A stretch of DNA of 5,142 nucleotides, taken from assembly GCA_002329705.1 (NCBI GenBank), contig DCUC01000029.1:26356-31497 (forward strand), given 5' to 3'. Shown here in pieces: positions 1 through 5,142 of the stretch; the stretch's first letter is position 1, and each line of letters starts with the position of its first letter. Origin of the DNA: Caryophanales bacterium UBA1424. GTDB taxonomy: Bacteria; Bacillota_I; Bacilli_A; RFN20; CAG-826. The position numbers and the translations under genes are program-made. The notes beneath the pieces are model-generated. The model saw only the letters and a program-made list of their open reading frames with translations. It was not told the origin of the DNA and searched no databases.

Positions 1-1
1 T

Positions 2-526
2 TTAAGTCCCCGCGGCAAAACTTATACGCAAAATACGGCGAAAAGACTCGCAAATTGCGATGAAATTGTACTGATTTGTGGACATTATGAAGGTGTGGAC
101 GAACGCGTCAGTGCCTATGTCGATGAAGAAATTTCGATTGGTGACTTCGTTTTGACCGGTGGAGAAATCGCCGCGATGGCGATCGCCGATTCGCTCATCC
201 GCCTCCAAAAAGGCGCCATCACCAGTTCATCGCTCGATGAAGAATCTTTTGAAAGCGGCATGCTTGAGTATCCCCAGTATACCGAACCTTATGACTATGA
301 AGGCAGAAGAGTTCCTGACATTCTCTACTCGGGAAATCACGCCGCCATCAGCAAATGGCGAAAAAAGCAAGCTTTGTATATCACTCGTCTGTATCGCCCG
401 GATTTATTCGCTCAGTTAAAACTAGGCCGCAGCGATATAAAACTCCTGCACGAAATCGATAAAAACACCGAACCCGAATGGGAAAAAAAGGCCCTCGAAA
501 AAGGGGCTAAGTTTATCAAAAAATAG
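2..526 (+). CDS. trmD: tRNA (guanine-N1-)-methyltransferase TrmD, C-terminal part (5' end outside window)
   Basis: TrmD methylates N1 of G37, next to the anticodon, using S-adenosylmethionine, which prevents +1 frameshifting. It is a cytosolic homodimer of the SPOUT trefoil-knot class. The open frame runs from the left edge with no start, so the gene is partial: 174 residues are visible. The first ones (LSPRGKTY) align near residue 87 of the E. coli enzyme, so roughly 85 residues are missing. Visible family blocks are CGHYEGVDERV (knot and cofactor region), EEISIGDFVLTGGE (cofactor-binding loop), the DSLIR arginine matching E. coli R154, LEYPQYTEP, and the helical tail block PDILYSGNHAAISKWR. 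The GTG at 95 is an internal valine of VDERV, not the start. One oddity is that the position matching catalytic Asp169 is Glu (codon 242-244). The gene converges on ffh with 3 bp between the stops. Identification is very secure. Confidence 0.97.
   Translation, partial: LSPRGKTYTQNTAKRLANCDEIVLICGHYEGVDERVSAYVDEEISIGDFVLTGGEIAAMAIADSLIRLQKGAITSSSLDEESFESGMLEYPQYTEPYDYEGRRVPDILYSGNHAAISKWRKKQALYITRLYRPDLFAQLKLGRSDIKLLHEIDKNTEPEWEKKALEKGAKFIKK
483..507 (-). terminator. Weak candidate terminator for the ffh transcript, inside the trmD 3' end
   Basis: On the minus strand, 23 nt past the ffh stop, GCCC (507-504) can pair with GGGC (494-491) over a 9-nt loop. This is followed by C and a run of seven T (489-483). 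The T run is good but the stem is only four GC pairs, so this is a low-confidence call. It would end the plsX-to-ffh messenger within the antisense of trmD codons. Confidence 0.3.
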
Positions 527-528
527 CC
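505..528. repeat. Short inverted repeat spanning the trmD stop and the trmD/ffh junction
   Basis: GGCTA (505-509) pairs with TAGCC (524-528) across a 14-nt loop. With a 2-nt bulge the stem can extend through flanking A and T runs (A run 498-502, TTT 529-531). The right arm contains the trmD stop codon. The hairpin could form in either transcript: the plus-strand copy is followed by TTT and the minus-strand copy by CCTTTTT. It is a weak candidate for a bidirectional terminator between the convergent genes, and five pairs could also be chance. Confidence 0.25.
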
Positions 529-529
529 T

Positions 530-1885
530 TTAAAAACCTAAACCGCCAAAGCCGCCTAAACCACCGGGCGGCATTTTATTTCCTTTTTGCATCTGCCCCA
601 TCTTGCGCATCATCTCTTTTGATTTTTCATACTTGTTGATGATGCGATTAATATCGGCATTTGTTTTGCCGCTGCCGCGGGCGATGCGCACTTTTCGCGA
701 ATTGCGAAGAATTTCGGGATGGCGTCTTTCTTCGGCGGTCATCGAATTATAAATGGCTTCAAAATTGGCGATTTCTCTTTCGGCCTGCGCTTTTTGTTCA
801 TCGCTTAATTTGGGCATGCCGGGAATCATGCTCATCAAGCCGCCGAGAGAACCGAGCTTCTGAATTTGCTTCATCTGACTCAGCATGTCTTCAAGATCAA
901 ATTTTCCCGACATCATGCGGTTGACGGATTTCTTCATCTCGCGCTCATCGAGTTCTTCCTGAACTTTCTCGACGAGGCTGACAACATCACCCATCCCCAA
1001 GATGCGGTCGGCCATGCGGTCGGCATGGAAAACATCGATATCGATGAGTTTTTCTCCGGTTCCCGAGAACTTTATCGGAATGCCGGTCAGGTGGCGAATC
1101 GACAAGGCGGCTCCACCGCGAGCGTCACCATCGAGTTTGGTCATGACGGCGCCGGTCAGCTTTAGACGGGCATTAAAAGAAGAGGCGACATTAGCGACGT
1201 CCTGACCGCTCATCGCATCAAAAGCGAGAAGAATTTCATCCGGTTCAACTTCGCCGATAATATCGTTCAGCTCCTTCATCAGGGGCTCGTCGAGATGGAG
1301 GCGGCCGGCCGTATCAATAATGAGGACATCATAATGGTCGTTAAATGCTTTCAAACGCGCTTTTTTGGCGATTTCGACAGGACTTAACTTGTTTCTTTCA
1401 GCGATGATATCGACGGCGATATCGCCGGCGATTTGCTCGAGTTGATCGATGGCCGCCGGACGATAAGTGTCGCATGCTGCCAACAAGACTTTTTTATTCA
1501 TTTTGCCCTTCATTAAAAGAGCGAGTTTTCCAGCCGTCGTCGTCTTTCCCGAACCCTGAAGACCAACTAGCATGATCAGCGTCGGCTTGTTGCGGTTAAA
1601 GGTGAGCTGATCATCGCTGGAACCCAGCAATTTCTCGATTTCATCATGGACGATTTTAACGATCGTTTGCGAGGGGTTTAATTTGGTTAACACCTCTTCG
1701 CCAATCGCCCGCTTTTTGACTTCGGCGAGGAAGTCTTTGACGACTTTAAAATTGACGTCGGCTTCAAGGAGGGCGACGCGAATTTCCTTGAGCATGTCAT
1801 CCATATTGCTCTCGGTCAAGCGCGACTGGCCGCGCAGTTTTTTAAAGATGCGAGCAAATCTTTCGCTCAGCGACTCAAATGCCAT
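530..1885 (-). CDS. ffh: Signal recognition particle protein Ffh (SRP54 GTPase)
   Basis: Ffh binds 4.5S/6S SRP RNA and the signal sequences of nascent membrane proteins, and docks the ribosome at the membrane by forming a GTP-dependent heterodimer with FtsY. At 451 residues it matches the family (E. coli about 453). An N-terminal helical bundle (about 1-90) is followed by the G domain: P-loop GLQGSGKTT (108-116), insertion-box DTYRPAA (139-145), DTAGR (191-195), TKLDGDARGG (249-258) and GTGEK (275-279). The M domain (about 325-435) has the hydrophobic finger loop LGSLGGLMSMIPGM (344-357) and the RNA-binding SRKVRIARGSG (396-406). The tail is rich in Gly (GGLGGFGGLG). The ATG at 1885 has an AAGGA Shine-Dalgarno at 1900-1896, ten bases upstream. 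The gene overlaps ylxM by 11 bp, which implies coupling. It is the last gene of the minus-strand operon. Confidence 0.99.
   Translation of the reverse strand: MAFESLSERFARIFKKLRGQSRLTESNMDDMLKEIRVALLEADVNFKVVKDFLAEVKKRAIGEEVLTKLNPSQTIVKIVHDEIEKLLGSSDDQLTFNRNKPTLIMLVGLQGSGKTTTAGKLALLMKGKMNKKVLLAACDTYRPAAIDQLEQIAGDIAVDIIAERNKLSPVEIAKKARLKAFNDHYDVLIIDTAGRLHLDEPLMKELNDIIGEVEPDEILLAFDAMSGQDVANVASSFNARLKLTGAVMTKLDGDARGGAALSIRHLTGIPIKFSGTGEKLIDIDVFHADRMADRILGMGDVVSLVEKVQEELDEREMKKSVNRMMSGKFDLEDMLSQMKQIQKLGSLGGLMSMIPGMPKLSDEQKAQAEREIANFEAIYNSMTAEERRHPEILRNSRKVRIARGSGKTNADINRIINKYEKSKEMMRKMGQMQKGNKMPPGGLGGFGGLGF
551..581 (+). terminator. Candidate intrinsic terminator for trmD, inside the ffh 3' end
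   Basis: Read on the plus strand, GCCGCC (551-556) pairs perfectly with GGCGGC (567-572) across a 10-nt loop and is followed by ATTTTATTT (573-581). It starts 24 nt past the trmD stop. The same bases encode the Gly-rich tail of Ffh on the other strand. The GC stem and T-rich tail fit a Rho-independent terminator, but the T tract is interrupted by an A, so strength is uncertain. Confidence 0.5.
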
Positions 1886-2189
1886 GTTTAATTTTTCCTT
1901 CTAATTCTTCAAGGGCCGCGAGGACTTGCCCGCGACTTTTTTCTTTGCTTTCTTTAAAGAGTTTGACGAGGCCGAGTTTTCCTTCGAATTTTTCGAGTTT
2001 CTTCGCAGTTTTGGCGATTGTATCAAGAACGGCACTGCGCGAAATCTTGCGATTCTCACTAATTTCGCCGAGCGACAAGTCAAAGAGATAATAATCGCTC
2101 ATAATCTGCTGCTGTGAAGTCGTTAAAAGGCGGCTATAAAACTCCATCAGTTCACTATATTTTTTTGTTTGTTCGAGGTTATCTTTCAT
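1875..2189 (-). CDS. ylxM: YlxM-family SRP-associated helix-turn-helix protein
   Basis: This small protein of 104 residues belongs to the UPF0122/YlxM family, encoded beside ffh or ftsY in Firmicutes and Mollicutes. In streptococci YlxM has been reported to associate with SRP and influence its GTPase activity. Family features visible are the LEQTKKYSELMEFYSRLLT N-terminus, QQQIMSDYYLFDLSLGEI, and the helix-turn-helix SENRKISRSAVLDTIAKT (sigma-70 region-4-like), followed by a charged helix. A start six codons upstream (2207) is possible, but the ATG at 2189 is preferred. It forms an ATGA overlap with the ftsY stop, has GGAG at 2200-2197 seven bases upstream, and begins MKDNLEQ as family members do. 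The 3' end overlaps ffh by 11 bp. DNA binding is suggested by the fold only, and the contextual role is SRP support. Confidence 0.93.
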   Translation of the reverse strand: MKDNLEQTKKYSELMEFYSRLLTTSQQQIMSDYYLFDLSLGEISENRKISRSAVLDTIAKTAKKLEKFEGKLGLVKLFKESKEKSRGQVLAALEELEGKIKHGI

Positions 2190-3163
2190 CGTTCGTCTCC
2201 AAGACATAATCCGTAGAGGTATTCGTCGAGGTCAAATTCCTGCAAGTCATCCATCTTTTCGCCGAGGCCGATAAAGCGCACCGGAAGGGCGAGTTCATCG
2301 CGAATCGCCAGGATGATTCCGCCTTTGGATGTTCCGTCCATCTTTGTGATGACGATACCCGAAACCGGCGTCGCTTCTTTAAAAGCTTTAGCCTGCAACA
2401 CGCCGTTTTGGCCGGTTGTCGCATCGATGACGAGGAACGTCTCGTGAGGGGCACCGGCAATTTCTTTGGCGAGAACGCGCGATATCTTTCCGAGTTCGGC
2501 CATGAGATTCAGCTTTGTCTGAAGGCGTCCCGCCGTATCGACGATTAAAAGGTCAATCTTATCTTTGATCGCCCTTTGAGACGCTTCATAAGCGACGCTG
2601 GCGGGATCCTGAGCTGGCTTTCCGATAACAATCGGACAATTGAGGCGTTTGGCCCATACTTCGAGTTGTTCGGTCGCCCCGGCGCGAAAGGTATCTCCGG
2701 CTGCCAGCATCACTTTTTTGCCTTGCGATAGGTAGCGATGGGCGATTTTAGCGATCGTTGTCGTTTTGCCGACGCCATTGACGCCGACCATCAGCATGAC
2801 GGTCGGAACATTTTTTTGAAATTGAATTTCATTTTCGATGTCGCCGCCTTTAGTGGCATAGCTGACAAATAAGGCATCAACTAACAATTCATTGATAACT
2901 GATGGGTCGCTTATCTTTTTTTCTCGGGCCTCTTTGAGCAGATTTTCAATCGTCCGAATCGTCAGAGCAATCCCGACATCGGCCTCGATTAAAATCGTCT
3001 CAAGCTCTTCAAAATATGCCTCGTTAACCGCTGCATAACGCTTGGTGAGAACTTTAAGCCGATCGGCGAAGTGATGCCGCGACTTTTCTAGACCGCTGAC
3101 ATATTTTGTCGTTTTCTCGCTTGTGCGCGAAAACTTATCTTTTAGATAAGTAAAAAGACCCAT
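2186..3163 (-). CDS. ftsY: Signal recognition particle receptor FtsY
   Basis: FtsY is the membrane-associated SRP receptor GTPase. It pairs with Ffh so that both hydrolyse GTP and the ribosome is handed to the Sec translocon. Of 325 residues, the N domain occupies about 1-110 and the G domain the rest. G-domain motifs are [10 protein letters not shown] (127-136), DTFRAGA (157-163), DTAGR (209-213), [10 protein letters not shown] (273-282) and the closing [13 protein letters not shown] (299-311). These are FtsY-type rather than Ffh-type signatures, and there is no M domain. The long acidic A domain of E. coli FtsY is absent. The short N-terminus [13 protein letters not shown] looks amphipathic and could contact the membrane (inference). 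The ATG at 3163 shares one base with the rnc stop (TAATG). The upstream GGGAAG at 3175-3170 is a weak Shine-Dalgarno, so coupling to rnc is likely. An 8-bp hairpin lies just inside the gene. smc, often found between rnc and ftsY in Firmicutes, is not present. Confidence 0.99.
   Translation of the reverse strand: MGLFTYLKDKFSRTSEKTTKYVSGLEKSRHHFADRLKVLTKRYAAVNEAYFEELETILIEADVGIALTIRTIENLLKEAREKKISDPSVINELLVDALFVSYATKGGDIENEIQFQKNVPTVMLMVGVNGVGKTTTIAKIAHRYLSQGKKVMLAAGDTFRAGATEQLEVWAKRLNCPIVIGKPAQDPASVAYEASQRAIKDKIDLLIVDTAGRLQTKLNLMAELGKISRVLAKEIAGAPHETFLVIDATTGQNGVLQAKAFKEATPVSGIVITKMDGTSKGGIILAIRDELALPVRFIGLGEKMDDLQEFDLDEYLYGLCLGDER
2197..2200 (-). promoter_or_regulatory. Ribosome binding site deciding the ylxM start
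   Basis: GGAG on the minus strand lies seven bases upstream of the ATG at 2189 and within the last ftsY codons. It supports the inner start over the ATG at 2207. Confidence 0.7.
3133..3151 (-). promoter_or_regulatory. Perfect hairpin just inside ftsY
   Basis: ACTTATCT (3133-3140) and AGATAAGT (3144-3151) form an 8-bp perfect inverted repeat with a 3-nt loop. In the messenger it begins 13 nt from the A of the ftsY AUG, at the edge of an initiating ribosome, and is followed by UUUUC. It encodes part of TYLKDK. It could slow ftsY initiation or act as a weak attenuator, but the stem is AU-rich and codon choice alone could produce it. The structure is seen in the sequence; any function is inference. 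Confidence 0.35.
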
Positions 3164-3852
3164 TATTTGCTTCCCGCTTTTTTCTCAAGAGCATTTTTGG
3201 CCGCTTCTTGCTCGGCGGCTTTTTTGCTGGATCCGGTTCCCCGGCCGAGAACGACACCGCCGTCGAGGACGACTTCCATCTCGAAGACGCGGTTATGGGC
3301 GGGGCCATCAACACTCACCTGACGGAAGGTCACGGAATGGCGATGTTCGAGTTGCGTCTCTTCCTGAAGCCGCGATTTGTAATCGATTGTCTTCTCGGGC
3401 GTGTAATTTAAAATATCGTGTTCAAAGACGCGTTTGACAATGCCGTATGCGACCTTAAATCCGAGGTCGAGATAGACGGCGCCAATAAATGATTCGAAGA
3501 CATTTTCGAGCATTTTGTCGGACTTGGCCACTTCACCGCTAAAACTATTGCCGACGACGATAAACTCGGCTAGATGGTGATAGCGGGCGTATTTGGCGAG
3601 CGCTTTGGTATTGACCAATGAGCTGCGAAGTTTTGTAAGAAAACCCTGGTCTTTATCCGGATGAGCCTGAAAGGCGAGGTCAGCGACCGAAGCGCCGAGA
3701 ATCGAATCGCCGAGAAACTCGAGTCGCTCATAGTCTTCGTGACAACTTTTGGCGTCGAGATTATATGAGGGGTGCGTAAACGCCAATTCATAAGTTCTGA
3801 GTTCTTTTGGTTTTAGATGAAAGTATTTAAATAATTTAGCTAAGCGGTGCAT
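3163..3852 (-). CDS. rnc: Ribonuclease III
   Basis: RNase III is a Mg-dependent dimeric endonuclease that cuts double-stranded RNA, processing rRNA precursors and some mRNAs. The 229-residue length is typical. The nuclease domain (about 1-150) carries the signature YERLEFLGDS (41-50), giving E42, E45 and D49, then NVFESFIGAVYLD with E120. The double-stranded-RNA-binding domain (about 155-226) shows DYKSRLQEETQ, VFEMEVVLDG and GRGTGSSKKAAEQEAAKNAL. The chosen start MHRLAKLF at 3852 has AAGGA ten bases upstream. An in-frame ATG at 3954 would add 34 residues that lie inside plsX and look unlike the family. The gene overlaps plsX by 17 bp and its TAA stop shares a base with the ftsY ATG. Two positions are odd: N117 sits where the family has a metal-binding Asp (E. 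coli D114), and Q69 where E. coli has E65. The family call is certain; full activity is not. Confidence 0.97.
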   Translation of the reverse strand: MHRLAKLFKYFHLKPKELRTYELAFTHPSYNLDAKSCHEDYERLEFLGDSILGASVADLAFQAHPDKDQGFLTKLRSSLVNTKALAKYARYHHLAEFIVVGNSFSGEVAKSDKMLENVFESFIGAVYLDLGFKVAYGIVKRVFEHDILNYTPEKTIDYKSRLQEETQLEHRHSVTFRQVSVDGPAHNRVFEMEVVLDGGVVLGRGTGSSKKAAEQEAAKNALEKKAGSK

Positions 3853-4825
3853 TTTCTTTGATTCCTTTTTCAATGAGGGCCGGGACGTTGGCTTGGGCGA
3901 GGCGATAAGCGACGCGCAGGGCGTGCATGAAAGCGAGGCCATCGCTCGAGCCATGAGCTTTGACGGCCACTTTGCTTAAACCGAGAAACATCGCGCCTCC
4001 GTAGTTTTTGTAATTCATGGCTTCTGACATGCGCTTAAAGCCCTTTTTTGATAAAAGATAGCCGATTTTTGAAAAGATATTGCGCATAAAGGCGCCTTTA
4101 ATAAAACCGGACATCATCTTGGCCACACCCTCACATGACTTTAAAAAGACATTGCCGGTAAAGCCATCGGTGACGACGACGTCGGCGGTGCCATTAAGAG
4201 CATCGCGAGCTTCGATGTTACCCATGAAGCCGGGAAAAGAACCGGCCAATAACTGATAGGCATCCTTTGATTCGGGTGAGCCTTTTTCGGGCTCTGAACC
4301 ATTGGAGAGAAGATAGACGCGGGGTTCTTTGACTTCGAGGACGGCCTGAGCGTAAAGCTTGCCCATCAGCGCGAACTGGACGAGTTCGGAAGCGGAGTTT
4401 TCATTGGAAGCTCCAATGTCGAGAATGACGACTTGCTGACCGAGGTTTTTGGTCGGAAACGGGGAGATGAGAGCGGGGCGCAAAACGCCTGGCAACTTCT
4501 TGAGGCGGATCGATGTTGAACCAAGATAGGCTCCGGTGCTTCCCGACGAGACGAGGGCGTCGGCATTTTGAGCCAAAACTTGGTCGATGGCAATCGCCAT
4601 TGAGGCGCCCTTCGCCCGAATGGCATCCATGACGCCGGCTTCCATAGGAAGAACTTCGCGGGCATCCACTAAAGTAGCCTTACCTTGAAGCAAGGTCAAC
4701 TCTTCAATTTTACCGACGGCCGTCACTTCGACATCCCGGTGATCTTTTAAGAAGGCGAGAACGCCTTCGACGGCGGCCGCGCTTCCGAGGTCACCGCCCA
4801 TCATATCAATAACAATTTTAATCAT
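3836..4825 (-). CDS. plsX: Phosphate acyltransferase PlsX
   Basis: PlsX converts acyl-ACP and phosphate to acyl-phosphate, the acyl donor for PlsY in phosphatidic acid synthesis. It is a peripheral membrane enzyme. At 329 residues the length is normal. Family blocks seen in order are MIKIVIDMMGGD (1-12), ALVSSGSTGAYLG (90-102), RPALISPFPT (116-125), VILDIGAS (133-140), LVQFALMGKLYA (148-159), MGNIEARDAL (201-210), VVVTDGFTGNVFLKSCEG (216-233), NYGGAMFLGL (274-283) and KAHGSSD (289-295). The loop that is usually AGNTGA reads SGSTGA, and the usual DVGAN reads DIGAS, variants I associate with Mollicutes relatives. The ATG at 4825 has AAGGA six bases upstream. The 3' end overlaps rnc by 17 bp. 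The fatty-acid genes that often sit beside plsX (fapR, fabD, fabG, acpP) are missing here. Confidence 0.98.
   Translation of the reverse strand: MIKIVIDMMGGDLGSAAAVEGVLAFLKDHRDVEVTAVGKIEELTLLQGKATLVDAREVLPMEAGVMDAIRAKGASMAIAIDQVLAQNADALVSSGSTGAYLGSTSIRLKKLPGVLRPALISPFPTKNLGQQVVILDIGASNENSASELVQFALMGKLYAQAVLEVKEPRVYLLSNGSEPEKGSPESKDAYQLLAGSFPGFMGNIEARDALNGTADVVVTDGFTGNVFLKSCEGVAKMMSGFIKGAFMRNIFSKIGYLLSKKGFKRMSEAMNYKNYGGAMFLGLSKVAVKAHGSSDGLAFMHALRVAYRLAQANVPALIEKGIKENAPLS
3863..3867 (-). promoter_or_regulatory. Ribosome binding site deciding the rnc start
   Basis: AAGGA on the minus strand, inside the plsX 3' end, lies ten bases upstream of the ATG at 3852. It favours MHRLAKLF over the longer in-frame start at 3954. 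Confidence 0.75.
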
Positions 4826-4843
4826 AAATATTCCTTCTTTGCT

Positions 4844-4872
4844 ATTTTAACATTTAGCATCGTTTATCTAAA
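4844..4872 (-). promoter_or_regulatory. Candidate sigma-70-type promoter upstream of plsX
   Basis: On the minus strand TTTAGA (4872-4867) and TAAAAT (4849-4844) are separated by exactly 17 bp. TGT directly before the -10 gives an extended -10 (TGnTAAAAT). The -35 matches the consensus at four of six bases and the -10 at five of six. Initiation a few bases downstream would leave a leader of about 15 nt carrying the plsX AAGGA. The -35 lies in the loop of an inverted repeat. In AT-rich DNA such matches arise by chance, so confidence is moderate. Confidence 0.45.
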
Positions 4873-4884
4873 TAAAAACGATGC
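4857..4884. repeat. Inverted repeat in the recG-plsX gap (candidate operator or hairpin)
   Basis: GCATCGTTT (4857-4865) and AAACGATGC (4876-4884) are perfect 9-bp arms separated by 10 bp. Neither strand continues into a T run, so it is a poor intrinsic terminator for recG. It overlaps the -35 and spacer of the candidate plsX promoter, and its arms are about two helical turns apart centre to centre, which would suit a dimeric regulator. The arms do not resemble the FapR site as I recall it. The structure is seen; the role is inferred. Confidence 0.6.
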
Positions 4885-4893
4885 GCACGAGGA

Positions 4894-5142
4894 TTAGACG
4901 TTTGTAAATTTGGCCTGGGCGATTTCTCTTTTGGCTCTTGCGATGATGCGTCGGTAGGAGGTCTCAAAAGGGCGTTCCAGAATTGTTTTAGCGTCGTTGC
5001 GGGCATATTCGAACATCTTGAAATCATCGATGAGATTAACGAATTCGAAATTGGTGATGCCGGATTGGCGGAGCCCGCTCAGCTCACCCGGTCCGCGCCT
5101 TCTTAAATCTTCCTCGGCGATAAAGAAGCCATCATTTGATTC
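4894..5142 (-). CDS. recG: ATP-dependent DNA helicase RecG, C-terminal end (5' part outside window)
   Basis: RecG is a superfamily 2 translocase that regresses stalled replication forks and remodels branched DNA. Only the last 82 residues are here, ending with TAA at 4896-4894. The open frame continues to the right edge. Recognition rests on DGFFIAEEDLRRRGPGELSG followed by LRQSG, the conserved block just after helicase motif VI that contains the RecG-specific TRG region (residues 5-29 of the fragment). It is followed by the helical C-terminus ending in AKFTNV. A start cannot be given. It is the first visible gene of the minus-strand series. The 68-bp gap to plsX, with an inverted repeat and a possible promoter, means plsX may be transcribed with recG or independently. 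The recG-plsX adjacency agrees with Firmicutes gene order. Confidence 0.95.
   Translation of the reverse strand, partial: ESNDGFFIAEEDLRRRGPGELSGLRQSGITNFEFVNLIDDFKMFEYARNDAKTILERPFETSYRRIIARAKREIAQAKFTNV

Noticed and set aside
2..208. Minus-strand 68-codon frame at the left edge
   Set aside because: It is antisense to conserved TrmD motifs (GHYEGVDERV, SIGDFVLTGGE).
866..1165. Plus-strand open frame of 99 codons opposite ffh
   Set aside because: It is antisense to the conserved GTPase and M-domain region of ffh, its product has no recognisable family features, and the codon constraint belongs to ffh.
1414..1427. 14-bp perfect palindrome CGGCGATATCGCCG inside ffh
   Set aside because: It encodes ordinary Ffh residues (GDIA) with common codons. 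A single copy within coding sequence and no partner copy seen makes chance the better explanation.
2179..2460. Minus-strand 93-codon frame overlapping the ftsY 3' end
   Set aside because: It is a frame-shifted shadow of the FtsY G domain. The product is rich in Arg and Ser, as such shadows often are.
3853..3954. 34-residue N-terminal extension of RNase III from an upstream ATG
   Set aside because: It lies wholly within plsX, does not resemble RNase III, and the inner ATG at 3852 has a proper Shine-Dalgarno.
4366..4665. Minus-strand 99-codon frame inside plsX
   Set aside because: It is an out-of-frame shadow of conserved PlsX sequence with no recognisable product.
1..5142. Search for a novel system, CRISPR array, insertion sequence, tRNA or SRP RNA gene
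   Set aside because: Nearly every base belongs to known conserved genes. The only gap over 10 bp is 4826-4893, and I saw no direct-repeat array, transposase or structured RNA gene.

Overview
The window is a stretch of conserved chromosomal housekeeping genes. It suggests a low-branching Bacilli, Erysipelotrichia or Mollicutes-like ('Tenericutes') bacterium with roughly balanced base composition. Three things point there: the order recG-plsX-rnc-ftsY-ylxM-ffh, which is a Firmicutes/Mollicutes gene order; the presence of ylxM, a Firmicutes/Mollicutes SRP accessory gene; and a PlsX carrying an SGSTGAYLG loop of the type I associate with Mollicutes relatives (from memory). TGA is a true stop here (ftsY and ylxM both end in TGA at precise overlaps with the next gene), so the Mycoplasma UGA=Trp code is not used.

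Layout. Positions 2-526 (+) hold the C-terminal part of TrmD, the tRNA m1G37 methyltransferase, cut by the left edge. From 530 to 5142 everything lies on the minus strand, in transcription order: recG (C-terminal 82 residues, cut by the right edge), a 68-bp gap with a 9-bp inverted repeat and a plausible promoter, plsX, rnc, ftsY, ylxM and ffh. From plsX to ffh all genes overlap: 17 bp for plsX/rnc, 1 bp (TAATG) for rnc/ftsY, 4 bp (ATGA) for ftsY/ylxM and 11 bp for ylxM/ffh. This implies one polycistronic, translationally coupled unit. trmD and ffh converge tail to tail with only 3 bp between their stop codons. Candidate terminators for each lie inside the 3' end of the opposing gene.

Function. 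FtsY (SRP receptor), Ffh (SRP GTPase) and YlxM (SRP accessory) are the protein parts of co-translational membrane targeting. PlsX makes acyl-phosphate for phospholipid synthesis, RNase III processes rRNA and mRNA, RecG remodels stalled forks and TrmD guards the reading frame.

Compared with the usual Bacillus arrangement, fapR, fabD, fabG, acpP and smc are absent from between these genes, and trmD is inverted relative to ffh. I found no mobile element, CRISPR array, RNA gene or previously undescribed system. The points most worth a second look are amide substitutions at conserved acidic positions of RNase III (N117, Q69), the palindrome lying on the plsX promoter, and the convergent trmD/ffh end.
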